Source of the DNA: Geodermatophilaceae bacterium URHB0062
Lineage (GTDB): Bacteria > Actinomycetota > Actinomycetes > Mycobacteriales > Geodermatophilaceae
Length of the DNA stretch: 64,000 nucleotides
Direction of reading: 5' to 3'
NCBI GenBank assembly: GCA_000620185.1
Contig: JHVO01000017.1
Coordinates: 43,656 to 107,655 of the forward strand
The number at the start of each line of letters is the position of its first letter. The first letter of the stretch is position 1. A model generated the notes under the pieces. The model had not been told where the DNA came from. It did no database searches and saw only the letters and a list, made by a program, of their open reading frames with translations. Positions 25,678-34,900 of this stretch are shown in pieces. Both the position numbers and the translations under genes were made by a program.

Positions 25678-26621
25678 GGACCGCCGCCCCCTTCGGTCGG
25701 TCGACCGGAACCCTGCCGGTCGAAAGCGGCTTCGCTGCCGCTGCGCCCATCGCCGAGGGCCCGGTTCCCCGACGGCGCCACCGAGCACGGCACTGGACGC
25801 AGTGCCGTCACGCCCGAGAGGAGTGGACGAACGTCCCGTCCCCACGTGCGCGCCCGGCGGCGTCCGGCCCCACGGGGGAGCATGACCGCGAGCAGCATCA
25901 TGGGGTCCCTCCCGGACGGCCCGGCGACGTCTTCCGCCGGGCCGTGTCGGCGCGGCGGGACGCCAGTGCAGGGTCTCGGTGATCCGCTCAGCGATGCATC
26001 ACCCTCCGAGGACGAGCAGACGTCGGTTCGATCACCGGCGGGCGGGATGATGCGGCGGCGAGGCCGCCTGGTCCGGACCGGAAGGGGCGGAGCCGTCGAC
26101 GATCGGCCCCGGACCAGGCCCAGATCGCGGCCCACTCCAGGCGCCCCTGCGGCGCGGGTGGTGCAGCGCACCGTGGTGTCCGGCTGCACGGATTCACCGT
26201 CGATGCCGACCGGCACGGTGGCTGCATGGGACCGGACCAGCACCTCCCGCGCCTCCGGCCTGCAGGAGGCCGCGCCGGTGGACGCCGTGCAGCATCCCGA
26301 CGGCCTCGCGCCCCCTGGCGACGACGAGCACCAGCACTGCCAGCGGAGCGCCGACCGCCAGGGCCAGCGCAGCACTCCGCCGCCATGGACGAAGTCCGAC
26401 CTCGAGGTGGCGACGGGACGCTCAGCCAGGCGCACCGACGAACGCCCTTCGCCCGGACGGGGTGATGCACCTGTGCCGAGGATCGATCAGTCTCCGAGGA
26501 CGCACTGCTGCGGAAAGCCGTGCGCGTCGTGAGCGTCGAGGAGGGGTCGCCCTGTCGACTCCCGTGGGGAAGCGCCCGCGTGCCTACACCGACGGCTGTG
26601 AACCCGGAAGGCGGAGTCGAG
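25678..26621. other. Long gap without an intact gene
   Basis: About 940 bases, by far the largest gap in the window. No frame on either strand combines a start, ribosome-binding site and protein-like composition. One minus-strand stretch near 26290-26370 encodes a membrane-helix-like segment (ALAVGAPLAVLVLVVARGRE) that stops soon after, which could be a remnant. The promoters of the flanking divergent genes must also lie here. Confidence 0.45.
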
Positions 26622-28121
26622 ATGACCGTTCTGCACATCGCACATCCGAGCCTGGAAGAGCGGGCCGAGCATGGCAGGCGGGCCCGGGAGCACACGCCGC
26701 TGGACAGCCACGCCGGCTGGCGACCCGCGGCGGACCGGGCGGATCCGGTCACGCTCCTGACCGAACAGAATGTGACGCGCGATCAGGATCTGGTGCCCGT
26801 CCGGCACGGCCGGATGATGGCGTCGCCGTTCACCTTCTACCGGGGTGCGGCCCGAGTGATGGCCGCGGACCTGAGCGCTACACCGACGGCCGGTCTCGAC
26901 GCGCAACTGTGCGGCGACGCCCACCTGTCGAACTTCGGCGCATTCGCCTCACCGGAACGCAGGCTGCTGTTCGACCTCAACGACTTCGACGAGACCCTGC
27001 CCGGCCCGTTCGAGTACGACGTCAAGCGCATGGCGGCGAGCTTCACGATCGCGGCGCGCAACAACGGCTTCTCGAAGGCTGACACCACCGCAGCCACGAT
27101 GGCCTCGGTGACCGCCTACCGCGAGGCGATGGCCGGCTTCGCGCAGATGGGGACCCTGGAGGTCTGGTACGCCCATCTGGACGAGGACGACATCAGGGCC
27201 GCGCTCCGCACCGCCCTCGAGGGGGCCGAGCGCAGCGAGGAGAACGGCAGAGGTAGTCACGGAAAGAAGGACAGGAAGGCCGGGAAGGCCGGGAAGGTCA
27301 AGCTCGATCGCTCGCTGCAGAAGGCGGTCAAGGTCGCCGACAAGACGCTGCTCAAGGCACACTCGCGCGACAGCCTGCAGGCACTCTCGAAGCTCGCCGA
27401 GTTCGTCGACGGCGGGTACCGGATCGTCAGTCAGCCACCGATCGTGGTGCCCATTCGCGACCTGGAAACCACGTACAGCATGTCCGGTACCGAGACAGAC
27501 CAGATCATCCGCGACCAGTTCGCCTCCTACCGAACCACGCTGCAGGACGACCGGCGACGCCTGCTGGAGCGGTTCGAAGTCATCGACGCGGCGCGCAAGG
27601 TCGTCGGGGTCGGCAGCGTCGGCACCCGGGCGTTCATCGTCCTGCTCCAGGGTCGCGACGCGCACGACCCCCTGTTCCTGCAGGTCAAAGAGGCCACATC
27701 GTCCGTCCTGGAGGAATTCCTGCCGAAGAGCCGCTTCGCCCAGCCGGGCGAGCGCGTCGTGCAAGGGCAGCGGCTCATGCAGGCGGCCAGCGACATCTTC
27801 CTCGGCTGGACCGCGGGCGCTGAGGTCAACCGCCACTTCTACTGGCGCCAGCTTCGCGACATGAAGGGCTCGGCGGTGGTCGAGAGGATGATCCCCGCGG
27901 GCCTCACGGTCTACGCCGAGATGTGCGGCTGGACGCTGGCCCGCGCCCACGCCCGGTCAGGAGATCCCGTCGCGGTGGCGCAGTACCTCGGCGACGGCGA
28001 CACCTTCGATCGCTCCATCACCGACTTCTCCTCCCGCTACGCCGACCAGAACGAGCAGGACTTCCAGGAGTTCGTGGGGGCCATTCGAGCCGGACGGCTG
28101 CAGGCGACCGAGGGCGTCTGA
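26622..28121 (+). CDS. DUF2252-family protein
   Basis: A 499-residue soluble protein of the DUF2252 family, which has a kinase-like fold by recall. Signature blocks are CGDAHLSNFGAFASPERR, FDLNDFDETLPGPFEYDV and KRMAASF. The C-terminal half carries VGVGSVGTRAFIVLLQGRD, LFLQVKEATSSVLE and DFSSRYADQNEQDF. A lysine-rich insert (KKDRKAGKAGKVKLDR) lies near residue 215. ATG at 26622 lies behind GGCGGAG. Biochemical function is not established; the GDAH and DFD motifs look like catalytic and metal-binding residues of a kinase-type site. It is transcribed towards a strong shared terminator. Confidence 0.9.
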   Translation: MTVLHIAHPSLEERAEHGRRAREHTPLDSHAGWRPAADRADPVTLLTEQNVTRDQDLVPVRHGRMMASPFTFYRGAARVMAADLSATPTAGLDAQLCGDAHLSNFGAFASPERRLLFDLNDFDETLPGPFEYDVKRMAASFTIAARNNGFSKADTTAATMASVTAYREAMAGFAQMGTLEVWYAHLDEDDIRAALRTALEGAERSEENGRGSHGKKDRKAGKAGKVKLDRSLQKAVKVADKTLLKAHSRDSLQALSKLAEFVDGGYRIVSQPPIVVPIRDLETTYSMSGTETDQIIRDQFASYRTTLQDDRRRLLERFEVIDAARKVVGVGSVGTRAFIVLLQGRDAHDPLFLQVKEATSSVLEEFLPKSRFAQPGERVVQGQRLMQAASDIFLGWTAGAEVNRHFYWRQLRDMKGSAVVERMIPAGLTVYAEMCGWTLARAHARSGDPVAVAQYLGDGDTFDRSITDFSSRYADQNEQDFQEFVGAIRAGRLQATEGV

Positions 28122-28139
28122 CCGCGGGCACACGCACAG

Positions 28140-28175
28140 CCGTAGCGGGACCGGCGACTGCCGGCCCCGCTACGG
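28140..28175. terminator. Strong bidirectional hairpin
   Basis: Perfect ten-base arms CCGTAGCGGG and CCCGCTACGG enclose an inner CCGGC/GCCGG stem with a GACT loop. It lies between the convergent DUF2252 and DUF1269 genes and can terminate both. No U-tract is present. Confidence 0.8.
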
Positions 28176-28226
28176 CGGGACGACGGCGGTCCCCGCCTCG
28201 AGCATGAGGGACCGCAGACGATGCGG

Positions 28227-28850
28227 TCAGTCCCCCACAGCGGTCATCGCCGCCGCCTCGGGCGAGCTCGACGTCTGCTGCGGCACGGTCGCAGGCTGGC
28301 CGGCCGCAGCGCTCTCCGCCTCTGCCAGCTTCATGTCCTCGGCGAGCTGATCCGCGGCCATGTCGGTCGCCTTGGAGACGATGCGGTTGGCCGCCTTGAT
28401 GGTCGCGGCGACCTGGTCGGCGAGGTTGAACTCGTAGACGGCGATCAGGCCGGCCTGACCCGCGTCGAGCGTGTCGCCCAGCTCCTTGAGATCGCCGCGT
28501 GACATCCCGCCGCTCGCGTGCCCGACCACCCCACCGATGGCGGCACCGCCTGCCCCTGCCGTGACGAGTCCGATGCCGACGGGCGGGAACAGCAGCGCGG
28601 TGACGCCGACGGCGAGCCCCCAACCGAGCCCGACGGTCGCACCGTGCCGGGTCGGCTGCTCGTGCTTCTTGACGATCTTGACCTTTCCATCCTCCTTCTT
28701 GGCGATCACCGCCGCGTCGAAGTCGTGCGAACTCTGCACCTCGCGATACAGCGACTTCACCGCCTCGTAGTCGGCGACGGCCGCGTCGACGTCGTCGTAG
28801 GCCGCCGCGATCACGTACAGCGCGTCGTTGTCCTTCTTGGCCACGGCCAC
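28227..28850 (-). CDS. DUF1269-family protein
   Basis: A 207-residue protein with the DUF1269 plan: an N-terminal ferredoxin-like segment (YVIAAAYDDVDAAVADYEAV), a lysine-rich turn (AKKEDGKVKIVKKHEQ), and a glycine-rich hydrophobic pair (GLGWGLAVGVTALLFPPVGI; AGAGGAAIGGVVGHASGG). A helical tail follows. The start is GTG 28850 or the in-frame GTG 28844, which has GAGGGAG better placed. Function unknown; likely membrane-associated and stress-linked by family habit. Confidence 0.87.
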   Translation of the reverse strand: MAVAKKDNDALYVIAAAYDDVDAAVADYEAVKSLYREVQSSHDFDAAVIAKKEDGKVKIVKKHEQPTRHGATVGLGWGLAVGVTALLFPPVGIGLVTAGAGGAAIGGVVGHASGGMSRGDLKELGDTLDAGQAGLIAVYEFNLADQVAATIKAANRIVSKATDMAADQLAEDMKLAEAESAAAGQPATVPQQTSSSPEAAAMTAVGD

Positions 28851-28969
28851 TCCCTCGGGAACGATTACCGGAAGCCGTCACCCTGCTCGGGGACCGATCC
28901 CCCGGGATCACCCGGCGCGTGTGAACCACGCCGACGACGTCCAGCGGCAGAGCGCCGACGACCGTCGGC

Positions 28970-29878
28970 TCAGAAGACCTGCGCCCAGTCGGTGCTCATG
29001 CTCACGGTCGTCCAGCCGCTCTGGTGCGCCTTCGCGAGCGCCTCCTCGGCGCCGCTCGTGTAGCTGAACTCACGGTCGGCGTCGTCGTGGCCAACCAGCA
29101 GCCGCAGGTGGGGGCGGTCGCGCTGCTGGGTGAAGTCGAGCATGGCCATGTCGCCGTTGGAGTTGCCCGCGGCGAGGACCGGTCGGCGTCCGGTTCTGCT
29201 CCAGATGCGCACCGGCTTCTCCGCGCCGTCGTCGAGATAGTCGGCCTTCGCCAGGTGCCTGACGGTGCCGCCGTCGCCGTCACCGACGTACTCGAGCGCT
29301 GAGGCGCTTCCGATCACGCGCTCCCGCGGGATGCCGTAGATCTCCTCGCTGATCGGGCGCATGAAGTCGCGCCCACCGCCGGAGGCGATGTAATTGGTGA
29401 AGCCGTTCTCCCGGAGGTAGCCCAGCAGTTCCACCATCGGTGCGTACGCGCAGTGCAGGTAGCGGCGGCCAAGCGTGGGGTGCGTGACGGTCCGCAGGAA
29501 CTCGTCCGCTCTGGTCTCGAAGTCCTCGACGCTCATGTCCTCGTACGCGGCGAGGAGGCCGCCCGCGAGCGTGCGCACGTCGGTGTCGTCTCCCGCGTAG
29601 TGCCGGTCGAGAGCGCCACCGAACCAGGCGTGGTCCCGCTCGAAGGCAGCTTTCCACGGCTGGCGACGTCGCAACGTGGGGTCGTCGGTCGCCATCGCCG
29701 TCAGCCGCCGGAGGAGGAAGTCGAGCTGGATGGGCATCGGCTTCTCGCACCAGAGGGTGCCGTCGTTGTCGAAGACGGCGACGCGCTCCTCGATCGGCAC
29801 GGTCTGCCTGACCTTCTCCACGAATTCGACGATGGCGGTCCTGGTCCGGCCGGTGTTCCAAGTGGTCAGTGCAGGCAT
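28970..29878 (-). CDS. HAD-superfamily hydrolase
   Basis: A 302-residue phosphatase-like protein. The first HAD motif is AVFDNDGTLW near residue 34, with both aspartates present; the second is YIASGGGRDF; the last is AAGNSNGDMAMLDF. A large cap domain occupies roughly residues 50-160. ATG at 29878 was chosen because the residues before it (from 29917) are not conserved-looking. HAD enzymes of this type remove phosphate from small molecules; the substrate cannot be told from sequence. No signal peptide is seen. Confidence 0.88.
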   Translation of the reverse strand: MPALTTWNTGRTRTAIVEFVEKVRQTVPIEERVAVFDNDGTLWCEKPMPIQLDFLLRRLTAMATDDPTLRRRQPWKAAFERDHAWFGGALDRHYAGDDTDVRTLAGGLLAAYEDMSVEDFETRADEFLRTVTHPTLGRRYLHCAYAPMVELLGYLRENGFTNYIASGGGRDFMRPISEEIYGIPRERVIGSASALEYVGDGDGGTVRHLAKADYLDDGAEKPVRIWSRTGRRPVLAAGNSNGDMAMLDFTQQRDRPHLRLLVGHDDADREFSYTSGAEEALAKAHQSGWTTVSMSTDWAQVF

Positions 29879-30135
29879 GCCTGACAGGCTCGATTGCGGA
29901 TACCGGCCGCACATCATGCGAACCGGGTGACCGTCCCTGCTCGGGGCAGCATGTCCAGGGGATGCTCCGCTGCCCCCGCCTCCCTACCTGCGTGGCCTCC
30001 GGGGCGCCGCGTTCATCAGGCCGGGGCGATGTCGTCTCCGCAGTCAGGGGCAACCCTCGGGGTGCCCAAGCTCTCCGCATCCGGCCGGTCGCGCCGACGG
30101 GCGGCCCGCAGGAGCGCACTCGCTGGAGGTTCGTG

Positions 30136-30330
30136 ATGACAGCGTCCGCGCCGACCCGAACCGACTTCACGATCCTCGACGACCACATCACCCAGGCGCT
30201 CGCCACGCTGCGCCTGGCTCGGATCGTCTCGGCCCGAGGGAGGACACCGGCGGATGCCGATGCCGTGGAGCGGGCCGAGGCCTGCCTGAACGCGTTCCTC
30301 GACTGCCGGCTCGCCGACCAGTGGGCCTGA
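30136..30330 (+). CDS. Small helical protein (64 aa)
   Basis: ATG at 30136 with TGGAGGT just upstream. The 64-residue product is predicted helical (LDDHITQALATLRLARIV; DADAVERAEACLNAFLDCRL). No family is recognised. It is the last gene before the conserved block. Confidence 0.65.
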   Translation: MTASAPTRTDFTILDDHITQALATLRLARIVSARGRTPADADAVERAEACLNAFLDCRLADQWA

Positions 30331-30463
30331 GCTCGCACATCATCGGGGGCTGGCCCGCCGTGGGCGGTCGGGAGCCCCTACCGATCTCCGCGGTCAGCGA
30401 GCGCCCGTCGAGGAGACGGCGACGGCTGGAGAGCCGCCGGCGAGCCGCCCGGCGCACGCCCGG

Positions 30464-31807
30464 TCAGCCGCGGGCGTTCCTGTCCCGGCCCTCACGGACC
30501 TTGACCGAGATCTCGATCGGCGTCCCCTCGAAGTCGAAGTTCTCTCGCAGCTTGCGCTCGAGGAACCGGCGATACCCGGCTTCGAGGAATCCCGTCGAGA
30601 AGACGACGAACCGCGGGGGCCGGACGTCGGCCTGCGTGACGTACTTGATCTTCGGCGCGCGCCCACCGCGCGCCGGCGGCGGCGTCTCCTGCACCAGGGC
30701 CCGCACGAACGTGTTGAGCTCCGCCGTCGGCACACGACGCTCCCACGACGCGAGCGCCGCCCGCAGGTGGTCGGCGAGCTTGTTCACGCCACGGCCGGTC
30801 GCGGCCGAGATGTTGACGCGGGTCGCCCACCGCACGCGGGCCAGCTCGCGCTCGACCTCCTTCTCCAGCTGGTAGTGGCGGTCCTCGTCGAGGGTGTCCC
30901 ACTTGTTGATCGCCAGGACGAGCGCGCGGCCGGCGTCGACCACCTGGCTGATCACCCGCTGGTCCTGCTCGCTGATCACCTCGTCGGCGGCGAGGAGGAC
31001 GACGGCGACCTCGGCGGCCTGGATCGCGGCCTCGGTGCGCAGGCTGGCGTAGTACTCCATGCCGCTGGCGGTGTTCACCTTGCGGCGCAGGCCCGCGGTG
31101 TCGACGAACCGCCACTCCTCGCCGCCCAGGGTCACGATCGAGTCGACGGGGTCGACGGTCGTGCCGGCGACGGAGTCGACGACGGACCGCTCGTCCTTGG
31201 CCAGCCGGTTGAGCAGGCTCGACTTGCCCACGTTGGGCCGCCCCACCAGCGCGACACGACGCGGACCGGTCTCCTCGCCGGTCTCCCGCGGCGCCTCGGG
31301 CAACGCGTCGAGCACCAGGTCCAGCAGATCGCCGCTGGCCCGGCCGTGCAGCGCGCTGACCGGCTGCGGCTCCCCGAGACCCAGCGACCAGAGCTCGGCG
31401 GCGTTGGCCTCGCTGCGCTCGTCGTCCACCTTGTTCGCCACGAGGATCACCGGGCGGTCGCTGCGCCGGAGAATGCGCGCGGCCGCGAGGTCGGTGTCGG
31501 TCGAGCCCACCTGGCTGTCGACCACGAACACGATGACGTCGGCGGTCTTCATCGCGTACTCGGCCTGGCGGGTGATGGACGCGCCGAGGCCGCTGGCCTT
31601 GGGGTCCCAGCCGCCGGTGTCGACAACGGTGAAGCGCTTGCCGTTCCACAGCGCCTCGTAGGCGATGCGGTCACGCGTCACCCCGGGGGTGTCCTGGACC
31701 ACGGCGGCGCGGCGTCCCAGGAACCGGTTGACCAGCGTCGACTTGCCGACGTTGGGCCGGCCCACGATCGCGACGACGGGCAGCGGCCCGCCGGAACCCT
31801 CGCTCAT
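30464..31807 (-). CDS. der: Ribosome-associated GTPase Der (EngA)
   Basis: A 447-residue essential GTPase for 50S ribosomal subunit assembly. Two GTPase domains are in tandem: P-loops GRPNVGKST (16-24) and GRPNVGKSS (189-197), DxxG as VVDTGGWD and FVDTAGLRR, and NKVD (125-128) and NKWD. A C-terminal KH-like domain ([18 protein letters not shown]) completes the protein. ATG at 31807 overlaps the cmk stop as ATGA, as in other actinobacteria where the two are coupled. Confidence 0.97.
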   Translation of the reverse strand: MSEGSGGPLPVVAIVGRPNVGKSTLVNRFLGRRAAVVQDTPGVTRDRIAYEALWNGKRFTVVDTGGWDPKASGLGASITRQAEYAMKTADVIVFVVDSQVGSTDTDLAAARILRRSDRPVILVANKVDDERSEANAAELWSLGLGEPQPVSALHGRASGDLLDLVLDALPEAPRETGEETGPRRVALVGRPNVGKSSLLNRLAKDERSVVDSVAGTTVDPVDSIVTLGGEEWRFVDTAGLRRKVNTASGMEYYASLRTEAAIQAAEVAVVLLAADEVISEQDQRVISQVVDAGRALVLAINKWDTLDEDRHYQLEKEVERELARVRWATRVNISAATGRGVNKLADHLRAALASWERRVPTAELNTFVRALVQETPPPARGGRAPKIKYVTQADVRPPRFVVFSTGFLEAGYRRFLERKLRENFDFEGTPIEISVKVREGRDRNARG

Positions 31808-32505
31808 CGCCCCTCCCCCACGCCGACGGCCGAGCGGGCCAGGTCGACGATCCGCGCCACGACGGCGTTCTTGTCCAGGTCTGTGCTGTCCACGACGACG
31901 GCGTCCTCGGCCGGGCGCAGTGGGCTGTCGGCCCGGCGGCTGTCGTACTCGTCCCGCCGGCGCAGGTCGGCCGCCAGCGCGGCGATCTTGTCCGGATCGG
32001 TCACGCCCAGCTGCCCGGCCCGGCGCTGCGCGCGCACCTCGGGTGCGGCGGTCAGGTAGATCTTCAGCGTCGCCTCCGGGAGGACCACGGTGCCGATGTC
32101 GCGCCCCTCGACGACGACGGCCTCGGCCTCCCTCACCAGCTCACGCTGACGGGCGACCAGCAGCCTCCGCACGGCGGGGACGGCGGAGACCGGCGACACC
32201 GCCCGGGTGACCTCGGCCCCGCGGATGCGTTCGCGGACGTCGACGCCGTCGACGGTCACCAGCTCGCGCCGGGCGTTGGTGCCTACCCGGATCGCCGCCT
32301 GCGAGACGGCCCGCGCCACGGCGATCTTGTCGTCGAGGCTGACGCCGGCGTCGAGCACGGCGACGGTGGCCGCGCGGTACATGGCCCCGGTGTCGAGGTA
32401 GGCCGCGGCGAGCCTGCGCGCGACATCGCGGGCGACGCTCGACTTCCCGGTGCCCGATGGGCCATCGAGCGTGATCTGGCCGATGAATCCCGGCTCCACG
32501 GTCAC
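31804..32505 (-). CDS. cmk: Cytidylate kinase
   Basis: A 233-residue kinase that phosphorylates CMP and dCMP. P-loop GPSGTGKS spans residues 15-22; the substrate-binding [10 protein letters not shown] and [11 protein letters not shown] follow, and RRDEYDSRR is the lid-type arginine stretch. GTG at 32505 overlaps the chorismate mutase stop as GTGA and is preferred over a GTG two codons later. It is translationally linked to der downstream. cmk and der adjacency is a widespread actinobacterial arrangement. Confidence 0.96.
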   Translation of the reverse strand: MTVEPGFIGQITLDGPSGTGKSSVARDVARRLAAAYLDTGAMYRAATVAVLDAGVSLDDKIAVARAVSQAAIRVGTNARRELVTVDGVDVRERIRGAEVTRAVSPVSAVPAVRRLLVARQRELVREAEAVVVEGRDIGTVVLPEATLKIYLTAAPEVRAQRRAGQLGVTDPDKIAALAADLRRRDEYDSRRADSPLRPAEDAVVVDSTDLDKNAVVARIVDLARSAVGVGEGR

Positions 32506-32864
32506 TGGGCGATGTCCCGTCGGAGGGCCACCGCGCCGCGCAGGTAGACGTGCTGGACGTCGGCACGGCTCCTCGTCGTCTCCACGTGGGCCATGAGCCG
32601 GAGCACCCGGGGAAGGGCGTGCGGCACGTCGATCTCGGTGGCGCACATGAGGGGCACGTCGCCCATGCCGAGCTCGCGCGCGGCGAGCGCCGGGAACTCC
32701 GACCGGAGGTCGGGCGTGGCCGTGAACAGGATGCTGATGACGTCGTCGTGCTGGAGGTCGTTGCGCTCCAGGACGGCGGTCACCAGTTCGCGGGTCGCCT
32801 CGAGCACCTGCTCCCGGTCGTCGGCGTCGACCTGCGTCGCGCCCCGGATGGCTCGGACGGCCAT
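32502..32864 (-). CDS. aroH: Chorismate mutase, AroH type
   Basis: A 120-residue monofunctional chorismate mutase of the Bacillus AroH fold, converting chorismate to prephenate for phenylalanine and tyrosine synthesis. Residues equivalent to the known active site are present, all shifted by one from the Bacillus numbering except R7: R7, C74, E77, R89 and Y107. ATG at 32864. The stop overlaps the cmk start, so it heads a three-gene operon aroH-cmk-der. No regulatory domain is fused. Confidence 0.93.
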   Translation of the reverse strand: MAVRAIRGATQVDADDREQVLEATRELVTAVLERNDLQHDDVISILFTATPDLRSEFPALAARELGMGDVPLMCATEIDVPHALPRVLRLMAHVETTRSRADVQHVYLRGAVALRRDIAQ

Positions 32865-33107
32865 GCACTCTCCTCGTTCGATCTGCTGGCCCGGATCGCC
32901 GGAGCCCCGTCGAGTCTAGGTTCGCCCCGCCACTGCCCCTTCCGGGGACGGCGACAGGGGCGGGCTGGCACGCTGACGACGTCTGGAGCGTGGGCGCTCA
33001 CGCGGCATTTCCCGGCTCGGAAGGGGCCCGTGGCGCACACACCGGCGAGCCGGGCCACCTCGTCATCGCCGCTGCATGACGACGCATGCCCCATCGGGCC
33101 GCCGTCC

Positions 33108-33452
33108 TCAGTGGCTGAGGTCGACCCACTCCCCCGGGCTGGTCCGGATCGCACGGGCCAGCTGCGGCATCGTCCGCAGCAGGGAATGCCCGTTCGGGCA
33201 CGGGATGTCGAACACCATCTCCTCGAGGTGGCGTTTCAGGAACGCGAGGCGATCGGCGGCCGCCGGGTCCCGCGGGTCGGCGGCCGCGTGCGCCTTGGCC
33301 CGCGCGAGCTGCAGCCCGACGCTCTCCGCCGGGAGCGGCGCCCCGTCGAGCAAGGTCACGACGACGCGCCCGGGAAAGCGCCGGTAGGCGCCTGTGGCGA
33401 CGACGACGCCGCACGACGGGCAGACCAGGTGCTTGGTGACCGAGAGGGCCAT
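33108..33452 (-). CDS. Zinc-ribbon-like hypothetical protein (114 aa)
   Basis: A 114-residue protein with CPSC at residues 11-14 and a second cluster CPNGH at residues 85-89, suggesting a C-x-x-C ... C-x-x-x-H zinc site. The middle is helical (LQLARAKAHAAADPRD). It starts four bases after the rluB stop and so probably belongs to that operon. Function unknown. Confidence 0.7.
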   Translation of the reverse strand: MALSVTKHLVCPSCGVVVATGAYRRFPGRVVVTLLDGAPLPAESVGLQLARAKAHAAADPRDPAAADRLAFLKRHLEEMVFDIPCPNGHSLLRTMPQLARAIRTSPGEWVDLSH

Positions 33453-33456
33453 GCGA

Positions 33457-34299
33457 TCAGAGACCGACGAGCTCCTGCAGCTGCCCCAGCTCCCCGCGCG
33501 ACAGCTTCCGGATCGACCCCGAACGCATGCGCTGCAGCTCGATGGGCCCGATCGCCGTGCGGGTCAGCCGGCTGACCGGCAGGCCCACGTGCGCCAGCAG
33601 ACGCCGCACGATGTGCTTGCGCCCCTCGTGCAGCACCACCTCGACGACCGACTGGCCGGCGTGGGTGTCGACCACGCGGAAGGAGTCGACCTTCACCTGC
33701 CCGTCGTCGAGCTCGACCCCGGCGCGCAGCCGCTTCGCGAGGTCGCGCGGCACCGAGCCCGAGACCTGGGCCAGGTAGGTCTTGCGCACCTCGAACGACG
33801 GGTGCGCCAGCCGGTGGGCCAGCTCGCCGTCGTTGGTCAGCAGCAGCAGGCCCTCGGTGTCCTGGTCGAGGCGGCCGACGTGCACGAGGCCCGGCGCGAG
33901 GTCGCCGACCATGTCACCGACGGTCGGCCGGTTGCGGTCGTCGCTCATGGCGGTGATGACGCCGGTCGGCTTGTTCAGCGCGTACGTCACGCGGTCGTCG
34001 CGGAGCTCGATGCGGACGCCATCGACGGCGATCTTGTCGGTAGACGGGTCGACCCGCATGCCCTGGACCTGCACGACGGCGCCGTTCACGCTGATCCGCC
34101 CGGCCTCGATCATGTCCTCGCAGACGCGCCGCGAGCCGACGCCCGCGCGGGCGAGGACCTTCTGCAGCCGCTCCCCCTGACGGTCGTCGTCGGAGGCGGG
34201 CGTGCGGTCGCCCGGGTGGACCGGGGCGAGCTCCATGTCCTCGGACCACCCCTGCCCGGCAGCGGTGGTGGTCTCGTCGTCCGGAGTCGTGGCGTTCAT
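33457..34299 (-). CDS. rluB: Pseudouridine synthase, RluB/RsuA family
   Basis: A 280-residue rRNA pseudouridine synthase. An acidic leader (1-40) precedes an S4 RNA-binding domain (RLQKVLARAGVGSRR near residue 44). The catalytic domain contains GRLDQDTEGLLLLTNDGE with the catalytic aspartate at D145. C-terminal EGRKHIVRRLLAHVGLPV is also present. RluB acts on 23S rRNA; RsuA on 16S; the sequence alone does not decide. ATG at 34299 gives the better start over 34317. It belongs between scpB and the cmk-der group in related genomes. Confidence 0.93.
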   Translation of the reverse strand: MNATTPDDETTTAAGQGWSEDMELAPVHPGDRTPASDDDRQGERLQKVLARAGVGSRRVCEDMIEAGRISVNGAVVQVQGMRVDPSTDKIAVDGVRIELRDDRVTYALNKPTGVITAMSDDRNRPTVGDMVGDLAPGLVHVGRLDQDTEGLLLLTNDGELAHRLAHPSFEVRKTYLAQVSGSVPRDLAKRLRAGVELDDGQVKVDSFRVVDTHAGQSVVEVVLHEGRKHIVRRLLAHVGLPVSRLTRTAIGPIELQRMRSGSIRKLSRGELGQLQELVGL

Positions 34300-34347
34300 C
34301 GCCGTCCAGTCTCCCACCCCGCCGGAGCCCGCTCCCCCGGTGCGGCC

Positions 34348-34818
34348 TCAGGCCGACGAGACCTCGGTGCTCCGCGGCACCGGCCGCACCTCGCGGGCGC
34401 TGCCGAGCACGTGCCCGGCGTCGCAGGACAGCGCGAGATGGACGGGCGCGTCGCAGTCGCCGCGGTGCCGCAGCTCCAGCGGCGCCGGACTCTCGTCGCA
34501 CAGGTAGCGGTCGCCCCACTCCATGAGCGCGACGAGCGTGGGATAGAGGTCGAGCCCCTTGGCGGTGAGCCGGTACTCGTGGCGCTGCCGCTCCCCCTCG
34601 GCCTGGTACGGCACGCGCACCAGCAGCTCCTGATGCACCAGCGTGGACAGCCGATCGGTGAGGACCGCCCGGGGTGCACCGAGGACGCGTTGGAAGTCGG
34701 CGAAGCGGCGGACGCCGAGGAACGCCTCCCGCAGGATCAGCAGGCTCCACTTCTCGCCGACGACGGCGAGCGTGCCGGCGACGGAGCAGCGGGACCGGTC
34801 CCAGGTGGCTTCGCTCAC
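34348..34818 (-). CDS. HxlR-family transcriptional regulator
   Basis: A 156-residue winged-helix regulator. The HxlR block reads VVGEKWSLLILREAFLGVRR, then FADFQRVLGAPRAVLTDRL and LVHQELLVRVPYQ, followed by EYRLTAKGLDLYP and a C-terminal extension with AHGAG-like cysteine-poor sequence. GTG at 34818 was chosen because the upstream portion is not regulator-like. It diverges from a GNAT gene across 82 bases that carry two repeats of a likely operator. Autoregulation and control of the GNAT gene are plausible. Confidence 0.9.
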   Translation of the reverse strand: MSEATWDRSRCSVAGTLAVVGEKWSLLILREAFLGVRRFADFQRVLGAPRAVLTDRLSTLVHQELLVRVPYQAEGERQRHEYRLTAKGLDLYPTLVALMEWGDRYLCDESPAPLELRHRGDCDAPVHLALSCDAGHVLGSAREVRPVPRSTEVSSA

Positions 34819-34836
34819 AGTCGGCAGTCTACCCCT

Positions 34837-34888
34837 GAGTTCACTTGACGAACCAGCACACGGAGGAGCAGAGTTCATCTCACGAACC
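34837..34888. promoter_or_regulatory. Tandem 18-bp operator-like repeats in divergent spacer
   Basis: GAGTTCACTTGACGAACC (34837-34854) and GAGTTCATCTCACGAACC (34871-34888) match at 15 of 18 positions. Each contains the inverted half-sites GTTC and GAAC separated by seven bases. The repeats are 34 bases apart, about three helical turns. The first includes TTGACG, a -35-like hexamer for the plus strand. Location between HxlR and GNAT genes makes this the best operator candidate in the window. Confidence 0.75.
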
Positions 34889-34900
34889 CAGGAGGCCGGA

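Noticed and set aside
25662..26752. Long minus-strand frames covering the 25.7-26.6 kb gap
   Set aside because: Serine-, arginine- and cysteine-rich, no ribosome-binding site and overlap with the PiT and DUF2252 ends.
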